Below are positions 41,655 to 52,599 of a DNA stretch of 64,000 nt, piece by piece. The stretch is from the NCBI GenBank assembly GCA_047967505.1, contig CM106540.1, one strand, 5' to 3'. Both the position numbers and the translations under genes were made by a program. How positions within the stretch are numbered: the first letter of the stretch is position 1; every line of letters starts with the position of its first letter. Source of the DNA: Dipteris shenzhenensis (lineage: Eukaryota; Polypodiophyta; Polypodiopsida; Gleicheniales). Below the pieces are notes generated by a model. It worked only from the letters and a program-made list of their open reading frames with translations. It did no database searches and was not told where the DNA came from.

Positions 41655-43794
41655 ATGGCTTCTCGGTGTATCGCCCTTCCTCTCACTGTTTTTCTCCTCC
41701 TCCTCGCCTCATATTCGGGTACTTCGTTTTGCCATCCCCTGGCTTATCCGCTTTTCAAACCTAGATTTCATGCAATCAATCTATGCTTGCATTTCCGGCG
41801 TAGTCGAACGTTTTTTAATCTCTCCCTGCATGCACCCATCTTGCTTGCAACAACGAGTCAGCCTCGCTTGTGATCTGATCCTCTAGTTCCCATGCACGAG
41901 AGCACCACATTTCCACGCTCTCAGTTTTCTATGACGTAGCTGCCATGGCTCCATGCGCTTTCTTAGCCTCGTCTCCGTGCAACATCAGAGCTGCATCAGA
42001 TTTGGAAGTTTTCACTTTTCTAACATTTGCTTCCTGCTACAGATGCCTACGATCCGTTAGACCCCAACGGGAACATCACCATCGTGTGGGACGTCTTCTC
42101 CTGGACTACCGACGGCTACACGGTCAGTTCACCCCCGCCTTTCCTACGATCTTGGTTTCTGGAAGCGCTAGTCCTGCATTTCCATTGCATTCGTGTACCA
42201 CAACCGCTGCAATATGGTTTCGCTTCAGATTTGCTGGGAACGTCGAGGACATGTCCGATCCGGGTTGTGTGGAACGAGTTAGAAATTCCAACTAATAGGT
42301 GCTTTCTGTTTTCCGCATCACAGGCCGGCGTTTCCATGTACAACTATCAACAATACAGAAACATAGAGTCACCCGGATGGAGATTAGGATGGACCTGGGC
42401 GAACCAGGAGATCATCTGGACGATGGCTGGAGCGGAGGCTGAAATGCAGGGCGATTGCTCGAAGATACCCACCGGCACTCCACACAGCTGCGACCCGAAC
42501 CCAACGATTGTGGACTTGTTTCCGGCTCAGATAACTGATCCAGCGACGGCCGTAGGAAACTGTTGCAAGGGCGGTGTTCTGCCGTCGTGGGGGCAAGACT
42601 CATTGGAAGCCGTTGCATCCTTCCGACTGACAGTGGGGAACGCCGGCCACCCAAACACCACTGGCGTGAAGCTACCCAAGAACTTCACGCTGCAAAACCC
42701 TCGACCGGGCTACACCTGCGGACCTGCGAGGAACATTACCCCCACTTTGTACCCTGCCCAAGATGGACGAAGAATGACGCAAGCTTTCCGTGAGTAGATA
42801 TATCGTTCTTGTGTAGGAGATTCTGGCGAGCTGCCTGATTTCTGAACCAGTGTTGATGATCCTTGTTCATGATTTTGGTGGTGCTTTGCCTGCAGTCACC
42901 TGGACGGTAACCTGCACATACTCGCAATTCTTGGCTCAGACAGGGCCGAGCTGTTGCGTCTCGCTGTCCTCCTTCTTTAGTGATCAAATCGTGCCTTGCC
43001 CTGTTTGTTCTTGCGCCTGCGGCAATTTTGAGACCTGCGTTCAGTAAGTATACTTCCTCTCCTTTCAAAGCTCTTCCATAGCAAGCAGAACATGCTGTTG
43101 ATCCCATTCCACATTGTTTGAGGAGTTTTGCTCACCGCAGGAGCGCGCCGCAGCAGACTTCTTCGTCAAATTCGATCCTCGCTTGCACTAAAGATATGTG
43201 CCCCGTGCGGATCCACTGGCATGTAAAGCAGAATTACTTATCATACTGGCGAGTTAAGCTTACCATCATGAACCGAAACTACGCTCATAATTACACTCAG
43301 TGGAATGCCGTAGCCCAGCATCCCAATTTCAGCAACCTTACTGAAGTTTACAGCTTCAACTACAAAACCTTAGCTCCTTACAATACGAGAAGTAAGTACA
43401 GCACCATTCGCTCGAAAATCGTTCTCACATTTATCTGTTCTAGTTCCCTGTACGCACACAGACAGCGCGTTCTCACCCTTGGTTTTTGCTTCTTGCTCGA
43501 GAAATTGCAGGTGATGCTGCAATGTTCTGGGGTAAGCCGGGTTACAATGACTGGCTCATGCAAGCTGGGCCGCAGGGAAACGTCCAGACGGAATTATTAT
43601 TTCGAAAGGATCCATCGACGTTTTCCTTAGGAGAGGGTTGGCCTTATCCTCAGAGAATATATTTCAATGGGGATGCTTGCGTCCTACCATCTGCAGACGT
43701 TTACCCGGCATTACCCAATGGAATGAACAGGGCTATGAAAATGGATAGAACATTTCTAGGAGTGATGATTGCTACCGTCCTGATTCTATTTTGA
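41655..43794 (+). CDS. COBRA-like GPI-anchored cell-wall protein, six exons
   Basis: Complete gene. Exons 41655-41718, 42043-42122, 42324-42789, 42896-43043, 43141-43391 and 43511-43794 join to 1,293 bases, 430 residues plus TGA; all five introns are GT-AG and 97-324 bases. Residues 1-21 are a hydrophobic signal peptide. The N-terminal domain starts YDPLDPNGNITIVWDV and continues SPGWRLGWTWA, GDCSKIP and NCCKGGV. The family-defining CCVS is at 223-226, followed by the Cys-rich PCPVCSCAC. Conserved CPVRIHWHVKQNY and a C-terminal FLGVMIATVLILF tail with a likely GPI site at Asn406-Asn409 complete it. Several N-glycosylation sites (NIT, NFT, NLT). COBRA proteins sit on the outer plasma membrane and guide cellulose microfibril organisation and oriented growth. 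The length is typical and no lesion is seen. Confidence 0.93.
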
Positions 43795-44396
43795 GAGAGC
43801 GAAGCTTCTTTTCGCTGTGTCTACTCTTATGCGTTATATCAGCTTATCTGGCAGAATGAGATGAACTACTCGGGCATGAAAACTGTGACCATGGCTGAGT
43901 GAGTCGAGAAAACTGTGACCTGCAAAACACGGAGTGGAAATTTAAGGTGACTTCTCGTAAGTATAGTATAAATTCGAGCTAGCGCCAATAGCTCCCACAC
44001 CTAATTTAAGGTATGATTCACGCTTTATATGAAAAGCTATGCACGAGAGAATTAGCAACTCCTGTGCAGGTGCTCGATCTTCCATGTTGCAAGCAGTGTT
44101 CAATTTTGAGAACCGAGACTGGTCAAAGGCTCCTAGCAGATTATCAGACCTGCTTGTTCATGATGGAAGCTACAAGGACAAACGGAATTATTCTATCGTT
44201 GTCGTCACAGGGAACATGGTAAGAACACAAGGGGAAGAAAACTGGTTCTTGAATATACTTGAGGGATTGGGAGAGAGAAAATCTTCATGCGTCCTCCTTA
44301 TGACGTCTCATCCCACCCCACTAGGTATGATTGAGAAATTTTTTTATTCGATTTCCAAATTCTAACCTAGACATTCGCAGCCACTTGAAGAACTGT
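43795..44396 (+). other. 3' flank of the COBRA-like gene with a possible exon fragment
   Basis: 3' untranslated region, then an exon-like stretch at about 44,069-44,218: preceded by ...CTGTGCAG and followed by GTAAGAAC, it encodes FENRDWSKAPSRLSDLL and YKDKRNYSIVVVTGNM. I do not recognise it and found no matching neighbours, so it may be a relic of a gene. Confidence 0.3.
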
Positions 44397-44612
44397 ACCT
44401 ATTACATCATGTAGTGTGGGTTATTGCCCAAAAGTGGATCAAACACAATATTCAATAAGAACACATTGGTCTCTCCCTATTATCTCATGTACTTTGGGTT
44501 ATTTCGAAAAAGTGAGTAGACACGCTATTCAATAAGGACACATGGTTCACTCCCTACTACCTCATGTACTTTGGGTTATTGCCCGAAACTAGAGCAAACA
44601 AACTATTCAACA
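44397..44612. repeat. Tandem repeat, three copies of about 65-75 bp
   Basis: Three units built around CATGTACTTTGGGTTATTGC followed by CTATTCAATAAGGACACA, at about 44,397, 44,480 and 44,555. No coding meaning seen. Confidence 0.8.
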
Positions 44613-47430
44613 ATTTTGGACTCTCCAAAGTCCCATTTCAGAATTGTAACTTAACAAATACATTGTACAGTACGTGGTGGCAACTTGAGTCCTCAAAAGT
44701 TGCATGGCAGCCATGCACATTCTTTCCTCTCCTCTCTTTTCTGCTCTGTGTTTTCATGCTTCAGTGAGGTCCGAAGGCATAAACACAACTTCCATGCTCT
44801 CGAAATTTTGTACTCTATTGTATTCTTGTGATCCTGCCTACGACCTTCACTCTCTTCCCCCTCTGCGTTTCCTCTCCCATCTCCTTGTTGTTGACGATCT
44901 GTGATAAACCTGGGTTTTGCTGCAATCTTAGTCCTCCTTGTTTCGCTTGGAAAAAGCGCAATGATTCCTCCAGAGTGTCTTTAAAAGATTGGACCCTACA
45001 TTGACGTGAAGTTTTGACTCGGGTACCTGCTCCCTTTCGGACGTAGTGTCATACAAAACCCGGCGACCAGAATTACCTGATGGACGATTGATATGCAGCC
45101 GAGATGTAACTTTGAAATTTGAATCGTCTCCTCGAGGGCGCGGCATTCAATGCTCACACTTGTGACCAGCGTTGCCAAGTCGCAAGGACGTCTGTGCACG
45201 ATTTCCCCACGAAGGCCAGAGCTGTATAGCTACCTCCATGCAGGTCCACATGAGTTTCAATGGTTTGATCGGAGTATGGCCTGCTGAGTCTGTAGGCAGG
45301 GTAACTCATTCTTTTTAACCTTCTTCTAGCGATTGTAATTGTGGCTGCTAGTGGGCAATCAACTACAGCTCTCTTCTAACCAACAGATGGTGGCATTAGG
45401 CAGAATTGAGGATTGAACTTTCAAAATGCATGCTGTAGCTAGGAGCCCAGGATCTGAGGAGCACGAACGAGAGCACAGCCCAAGCAGATGAGAAGTGAAA
45501 TCAGCGGCATGCCAAGTGAAGTTCCATCCATAGTAGGCTCAGCCATAACAAAGCTAGAGAGATGACATACTCATTGACATAAAGTGAAGGGTTGCTACAA
45601 GGCAAACAACATAGGGAATGCAAGCAGCGTAAGGAGAACACAGTTTGGCTGGCTCGGGGAGGATGATTGCAGCAGCATTTCCACTTCTACATGACTCGCA
45701 AGAAGGCTCAGGAAAATTGAGTCCCCCCCTCTGTTCATGCAGGTGACTCCTCGAATGCCTTGCGAGTTGAGATTATCTCAGACGGCTTCCCTGCCGATGG
45801 ATCGTACTCATGGAAACTCTCGTGGCAGTACGAAAAATGAAGAAATGCTTTGAAGAGATTTATTGTAATGGATCGATACAACGATCCTTTCATGTCTTCT
45901 CTTCTCTTTGACCACTCCCAAGAAGAAGCTCGCTGGAGCATCTCGATTCTCCTTTAGCTAGCCATCTTAAGTTGGCTTATAGTGTCGTTGATTGTAGCTT
46001 CCTATCGAGGCCTTCCTTCAAGCAGCCTCATTTAGAACACAGGGGCGGTCAGGGTCTTTTGAAGTGAATTGAGTTAATTTATGCGGGTTTTTGTCGAACA
46101 CTCCCTTTCAGATCTGTTCGGTGGCGTCCACATAACTTGCATGCATCGATGGTGTTGATGATTTGTTAAGATAACTTATTCCACGCTTAGTTACCATTTG
46201 GTGGAAGTTAAATGGGACCGCCCTCCTCACCGTTGAATTTGGTGGGGTGATTGGATGTTGTAGAGAGCAATCCTTTCTTGCACTGTTTTTTTCAGAAAGT
46301 GTCCATATTTTGCATTTATCCTAGGTTTGGTGTTCCTTCCTGCAAAGGAGAAGCAATGTGACCTTCCAAGCTGTGAGATCCATCCAAAGATTTAGATGAT
46401 CAAAATTTGAATGAGAATTGAATTTCCTTAAAGATTCTTTTATGCTTCCAACCATATGCTCATGTTTAAAGATCCTTAGAATTTCATAACATATGTTCAT
46501 GTTTAAAGATCCTTAGAATTTCATAACATATGTTCGTGGTGGGTAGTCACAATTTTTAAATTTATAGGATTTCATATGTTTATATGCTCTTATACACTCA
46601 TATGATGTCATATGTTTACATGAGCTCATACGTATGTATGGTTTTTGATAGTTTCAAAGGCGATATCCATCCTGAGTCAAATGCTATAATGTGTATAATC
46701 TTCTTTTTCTCCAAACTTTCCTTATGAATAAATTTCTAGTCATGGGCTTGTCTATTGCTTTAAAGTTTTGTTGGCCATCTAAAGTGGATAAACATAATGT
46801 ATTCTAGAGGTATGGCAGCATGCCTAATCTATGCCTATAGAGTCCATGTCTGTTTTTGTATAAGAACTCTTTGCCCAAATAATTAATGATAGAATTTGTA
46901 GAAGACATTAGCCGGAGATGAATTGTCAAAAGAACTTAAAAGATTTTGAAAAAAATTTGGTGGGATCCAAAGAGATTCTATTTGGTGCTTTTATTATGGG
47001 TGTTTTCAATATATATAAGCATACATATGAGCATAAACATAAGCACATGAATAAACATAAAATAAATTGTTAAACATGAGCATCTTTTGAATTTAAAAAA
47101 TATACATGTTTATGAGATTGTAAGAATCTTTAACACATGAACATATACATAAGCATATGAATGCAATAGAGAACATAAGCATAAGAACATAGATGTACAC
47201 ATTAGTTTATATATAATCATATCTTTTTCTCTTAAGGAGAGGTTTAAGGGAGGAGGATTGGATGCAAATGGATCGTTCGATTCTAACGAATTGAGGGATT
47301 AAATCTGGATCGTTGGATGCATTTATTTAGTTCAGAGTTAGTTGATACGCCTTTTCAGTTTCCTAAACTCTCAAACATCGCAATAGAGCGCCAATGTCTT
47401 TGGTGGCTACCGCATTTGATTAGGTGATGC
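44613..47430. other. Intergenic DNA, no supported gene
   Basis: Mostly low-copy looking sequence. An exon-like end at about 45,742-45,840 after ...GTTCATGCAG reads ALRVEIISDGFPADGSYSWK and stops, unrecognised. A 48-bp direct duplication (CATGTTTAAAGATCCTTAGA, then ATTTCATAACATATGTTC) lies at about 46,450-46,545. Short ATAAGCATA repeats at 47,020-47,190. Confidence 0.5.
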
Positions 47431-47432
47431 GC

Positions 47433-47757
47433 CAAGTGGGAGCGATCGTCACATGGGTGAGAGATCCAATGCATGGCAACACGATCAAGGTTTCGTCAGG
47501 CTACAAGACTCGGCCATTCGATGCAATTCTGGTAAGCAATTGTGATGAGAATGGAATGGCTATGCAAATGAAATAAGTGGAATTGCGGTAGAGATTGCTA
47601 TTCAAGCTCACTGTTTTTGGAGTCAAGTAAGATACGGATTGACAGAAATTATTGTTTCAGGCGGAGGTGAAGGCATTCTTTGACGTGCTTGACGAGGAAG
47701 GCAGCCATGCAAGGGGAGTTCATTTGGAGATGATAGGCCAGAATGTGACAGGAAGGT
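47433..47757 (+). pseudogene. Class II DAHP synthase (shikimate pathway) fragment, two exons
   Basis: Exon 47,433-47,531 encodes [19 protein letters not shown] and [10 protein letters not shown]. Intron 47,532-47,660 is GT-AG. The next exon, 47,661-47,757, encodes [19 protein letters not shown] and [13 protein letters not shown]. These are the conserved DPMHGNT and GVHLEMTGQNVTE regions of plant 3-deoxy-D-arabino-heptulosonate-7-phosphate synthase, the plastid enzyme joining phosphoenolpyruvate and erythrose-4-phosphate. Expected residues after VT (ECIGG) are missing and there is no upstream or downstream coding part. The retained intron argues for a genomic duplication fragment, not a processed copy. 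Confidence 0.85.
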
Positions 47758-47904
47758 CTTTGACGCTACTCAGTTGTTCTACATAGAAGAAGGGTTCTCT
47801 TTGAATTAAAGTACGAAAATTCTTCTACCCCGGAGCCAACACTGCATTCGTATCTGGCTTTCCTCTCTATGCTTTATAGTATTGCTCTATTCTGAACCTC
47901 ACAA

Positions 47905-50900
47905 ATTCAACATGTTGCTCTTGCAAAGTTTGAGTCCCATCTGACATCGAATGTGGGCACGGGGAGATTGGAAGGCCGATTTTCACCCTTTGCACACTGT
48001 TGCATCACTGAAGGAGCAAAATATGGAATGGGTCATTAGGATTTGCATGTCCATGTGTCCAATCAAGCTCAAAATTCACACAAGTCCTAAACCCTATGGT
48101 GTCCATGCTCTTGAAAATTTTGAGTCCCATCCGGCACCGGATGTAGGCATGTGCATGTCAAAGGGCCCATTTTCACCCTATGCACCTCGTTGCATTAGTG
48201 AAGGTGCAAAATATGGAATGGTTCACTGGATTTGCATGTCGATGTGCCCGATTATGCTCATACCTTGCACAGGTCCTAAACCCTATGGTCTCCATGCTCT
48301 TACAAAGTTTGAGTCCCATCCGACCCTATGGTTAGAGGGCCCATTTTCATTCTATGCACCTTGTTGCATAAGTGAAGGTGCAAAATATGGAATGGGTCAT
48401 TGGATTTGCATGTCCATGTGTCTGATCGGGCTCAGACTTTGTACACATCCTAAACCATGTGGCCTCCATGCACTTGCAAAGTTTGACTCCCATCCGACCC
48501 TATGGTCAGAGGGCCCATTTTCACCCTACGCACATTGTTGCATCAATGAAGGAGCGAAATATGGAATCAGTCATTAGGATTTGCATCTGCATGTGTTCGA
48601 TCGGGCTCAAAATTTGCACAATTCCAAACCTATGGTTTCTATGATCTTGCAAAGTTTGAGTCCCATCCGATACCAGATAAGGACACGTGGAGCTCAGAGG
48701 CTCCATTTTCACCGTATGCACCTTGTTGCATAAAAAAAGGGTGCAAAATATGGAATGGGTCATTGGATTTGAATGTCCATGTGCCTGATAGATCTCAAAC
48801 TTTGCACAGGTCCTAAACCCTATGGTCTCCATGCTCTTGCAAAGTCTGAGTCCCATTGGACCCTATGGTAAGAGGGCCCATTTTCACCCTATGCACCTCG
48901 TTGCATTAGTGAAGGTGCAAAATATGGAATTGGTCATTGGATTTGCATGTCCATGTTTCTGATCGGGCTGAAACTTTGCAGAGGTCTTAAACCCTATGGT
49001 TACCATTCTCTTGCAAAGTCTGAGTGTTCATGTGTCCCATTAGGTTAAAACTTTTCACAGGTCTGAAACCCTATGTTTTCCATCTTGTAAAGTTTCAGTC
49101 CCATACGACATTGTATGTGAGCACGGGGAGGTCAGAGGGCCCATTTTCACCTTATGCACGTTGTTGCATCAATGAAAGTGCAAAATATGGACTGGGTCAT
49201 TAGGATTTGCATGTCCATGTGTCCGATCAGTCTCAAACTTTGCACCGATCCTAAACCCCATGCTCTCTATGCTCTTGCAAAGTTTGACTCCCATACAACA
49301 TCGGATGTGGGCATGGGGAGGTCAGAGGTCCCATTTTCACCCTATGCACCTCATTGCATCAATGACGATGCAAAATATGGAATGGGTCATTAGAATTTGC
49401 ATGTCCATGTGTCTGATCGGGCTCAATATTTCCAGAGGTGCTAAGACCTATGGTTTCCATGCTATTGCAAATTTTGAGTCCCATTTGACACCAAATGTGG
49501 GCACGGGGAGGTTAGAGGGCCCATTTTCACCCTATGCAACTCATCGCATCAGTGAAGGTGCAAAATATGGAATGGTTCATTAGGATTTGCATGTCCATGT
49601 GTCCGATTGGGATCCATATTTGCAAAGATCCTAATAATTGTTGTTTCCATTCTCTTGCAAAGTTTGAGTCCCATAAAACAACGGATGTGGGCACAAGAGG
49701 TCAGAGGGCCCATTTTCACCCTATGCACTTCATTGCATCAGTGAAGGTCCAAAATACGGAATGGGTCATTAGGATTTGCATGTCCATGTGTCTGATCAGT
49801 CTCAAACTTTGTATAGGTCCTAAAACTTATGGTTTCCATCCTTTGAAAAATTTTGAGTCCCATATGACACTGGATGTGGGTACAGGAGGTCAAAGGGCCC
49901 ATATTCACCTATGCACCTCGTTGCATCAGTGAAGGTGCAAAAAATGGAACGGATCATTGGATTTGCAGGTCCATGAGGCCAATTGGGCTCAAACTTTGCA
50001 AAGTTCTTAAAACATATGGTCTCCATTCTTGTGCAAAGTTTGAGTCACATCCAACATCGGATGTGGGCACGGGGAGGTGAGAGGGCTCATTTTCACCCTA
50101 TGCACCTCATTGAATCAATGAAAGAGAAAAATATGGAATGGGCCATTAGGATTTGCATGTCCATGTGTCTGATGGGGCTCAAATTTTGCACAAGTCCTCA
50201 ACCCTAGGGTTTCCATGCTCTTGCAAAGTTTGAGTCCCATACAATACTAAATGTGGGAACCGGGAGGTAAGAGGGCCCATTATCACCCTATGCACCTCGT
50301 TGCATCTGTTAAGGTGCAAAAAATGGAACTTTGGATTTGCTACTCCATGTGTTCGATCAAGCTTTAAATTTATGCACGTCCTAAAACCTATGTTCTGCAT
50401 GCTCTTGCAAAGTTTGCGCACCATTCGACACCGGATGTGGGCACGGGAAGATCAGAAGCCCCATTTTCACACTATGCACATTGTTGCATCAGTGAAGGAG
50501 CAAAATATGGGATGGGTCATTAGGATTTGCATGTCCATGTGTCCGATCAGGCTCAAAATTTGCACAAGTCGTAAACTCTATGGTTTCCATGCTCTTGAAA
50601 CATTTGAGTTCCATTTGACACCAGATGTGGACATGTGGAGGTTAGAGGGCCCATTTTCACCTTATGCACCTCGTTGCATCAGTGAAGGTGCAAAATATGG
50701 AATGGGTCATTGGATTTGAATGTCCATGTGCCCGACTGGGGGCTCAAAATTTGCACAGGTCATAAACCCTATGGTTTGCATGCTCTTGCAAAGTTTGAGT
50801 CCCATCTGACCCCATGGTTAGCGGGTCGATTTTCACCCTTTGCACTCGTTGCATCAGTGAAGGTCCAAAATATGGAATGGGTCATTGTATTTGCATGTCC

Positions 50901-52228
50901 ATGTGTCCGATCGGGCTAAAAATTTGCATAGGTACTAAACCTTATGGTTTCCATTCTCTTACCAATTCTGAATCATCCCATCCGACATCGAGTGTGGGCA
51001 TGGGGAGGTTAGAGGGCCCATTTTCACCCTATGCACCTTGTTGCATCAAAGGAGCAAAATATGGACTAGGTCATTAGAATTTTCATGTCCATGTGTTCGA
51101 CTAGCTCAGACTTTGCCCAACTCCTAAACCCTATTGTTTCCATCCTCTTGCAAAGTTTGAGTCCCATCCAACATCGGATAAGGGCACTGGAGGTCAGAGG
51201 GCCTATTTTCACCCTATGCACCTTGTTGCATCAGTGAAGGTGCAAAATATGGAATGGGTCATTGGATTTGCATGTGCATGTGCCCGATTGGGGCAAAATT
51301 TTTCATAGGTCCTAAACCCTATGGTCTCCATGCTCTTGCAAAGTTTGAGTCCCATCCAACCCTATGGTCAGAGGGCCAATTTTAACCTGATGCACCTCGT
51401 TGCATCAGTCAAGGTGCAAAATATGGAATGGGTCATTGGATTTGCATGTCCATGTGTCCCATCCGCTTAAAAAATTACATAGGTCCTAAAACCTATGGTT
51501 TGCATGCTCTTGTAAATTTTGAGTCCCATACGACACCGTATGTGGGCACAGGGAGGTTAGAGGCCACATTTTCACCATATGCCCCTCGTTGCATCAGTAA
51601 AGATGCAAAAAATGGAATGGATCATTGGATTTGCAAGTCCATGTGTGCAATTGGGCTCAAACTTTGCATAGGTGCTAACCCATATGGTCTCCATTCTCAT
51701 GCAAAGTTTGAGACGCATCTGACACTAGATGTGGGCACAGGGAGGTTAGAGGGCCCATTTTCACCCTATGCACCTCGTTGCATAAGTGAAGGAGCAAAAT
51801 AAGGAATGCAACATTACGATTTGCATGTCTATGTGTCCGATTGGGCTGCTCTTGAAACATTTGATTCCCATACAACATTGGATGTGGGGACGGGGAGGTT
51901 TGAGGGCCCTTTTTCACACTATACAACTCGTTGCATCAATTAAGATGCAAAAAATAGAACTGGTCATTTGGATTTGCATGTCCATGTGTCTGATCGGGCT
52001 CAAAATTAGCACACATTCTAAACCTATGTTCTCCATGCTCTTGCAAAGTTTGAGCCCATTCGACACCAGATGTGGGCACAAGGAGATTAGAAGGCCCATT
52101 TTCACCCTATGCACATTATTGCATTAGTGAAGGAGCAAAATATGGAATGGGTCATTAGGATTTGCATGTCCATGTGTCCCATCAAGCTCAAAATTTGCAC
52201 GTCCTAAACCCTATGGTGTCCATGCAAA
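47905..52228. repeat. Satellite of about 190 bp, roughly 23 copies
   Basis: Head-to-tail array anchored on GCAAAGTTTGAGTCCCAT, seen near 47,927, 48,113, 48,302, 48,476, 48,648, 48,840, 49,085, 49,275, 49,467, 49,656, 49,847, 50,034, 50,223, 50,406, 50,787, 51,157, 51,340, 51,512, 51,703 and 52,045. Unit length is mostly 183-192 bp. A shorter variant of about 172-174 bp replaces the GATGTGGGCACGGGGAGG segment with CCCTATGG. Units carry GGTCCTAAACCCTATGG. One copy near 49,012 is cut to about 73 bp. Divergence between copies is visible, so the array is not young. Frames over it are repeat artefacts. Confidence 0.92.
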
Positions 52229-52599
52229 TTATACCACACACTTTCATTCCACACTCTCAAAGCATGTATAGAAAAATATCTCTCTCTCTCTCACACACAC
52301 AGAAAGGTCATACCAACATGCCAATCAATCTAATGATCAATGGTACACTACATGCACATGGATGCAGGTTCAGAAAAGATGCCACCACCAAAGAGGATGC
52401 ACAGAAAGAGCCCACCGCCTCAACCACAGGACCCCCTCTAGAGTTCACAGCCATCTACATCCTCTCAACCACGGAGACTACATGCATTCATGGTCCAAAG
52501 CGATAGCTTCGAAGAAGATTCAGTGCATGACCAAGCAGAACAAATGCCACCCTAGTCACAACCGGCCTACACAGCCATTGACAAGGCCCAATCACTGAA

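Noticed and set aside
41504-41764. Alternative earlier start for the COBRA-like gene
   Set aside because: It is in another frame and not joined to the conserved exons; the signal peptide at 41,655 splices correctly to exon 2.
47951-52127. Many Met/Cys/His-rich frames, one of 208 codons, repeating KFESHPT-like motifs
   Set aside because: They follow the 190-bp satellite period and are tandem-repeat artefacts.
47905-52228. CRISPR-like array
   Set aside because: Units are about 190 bp without unique spacers, in plant nuclear DNA.
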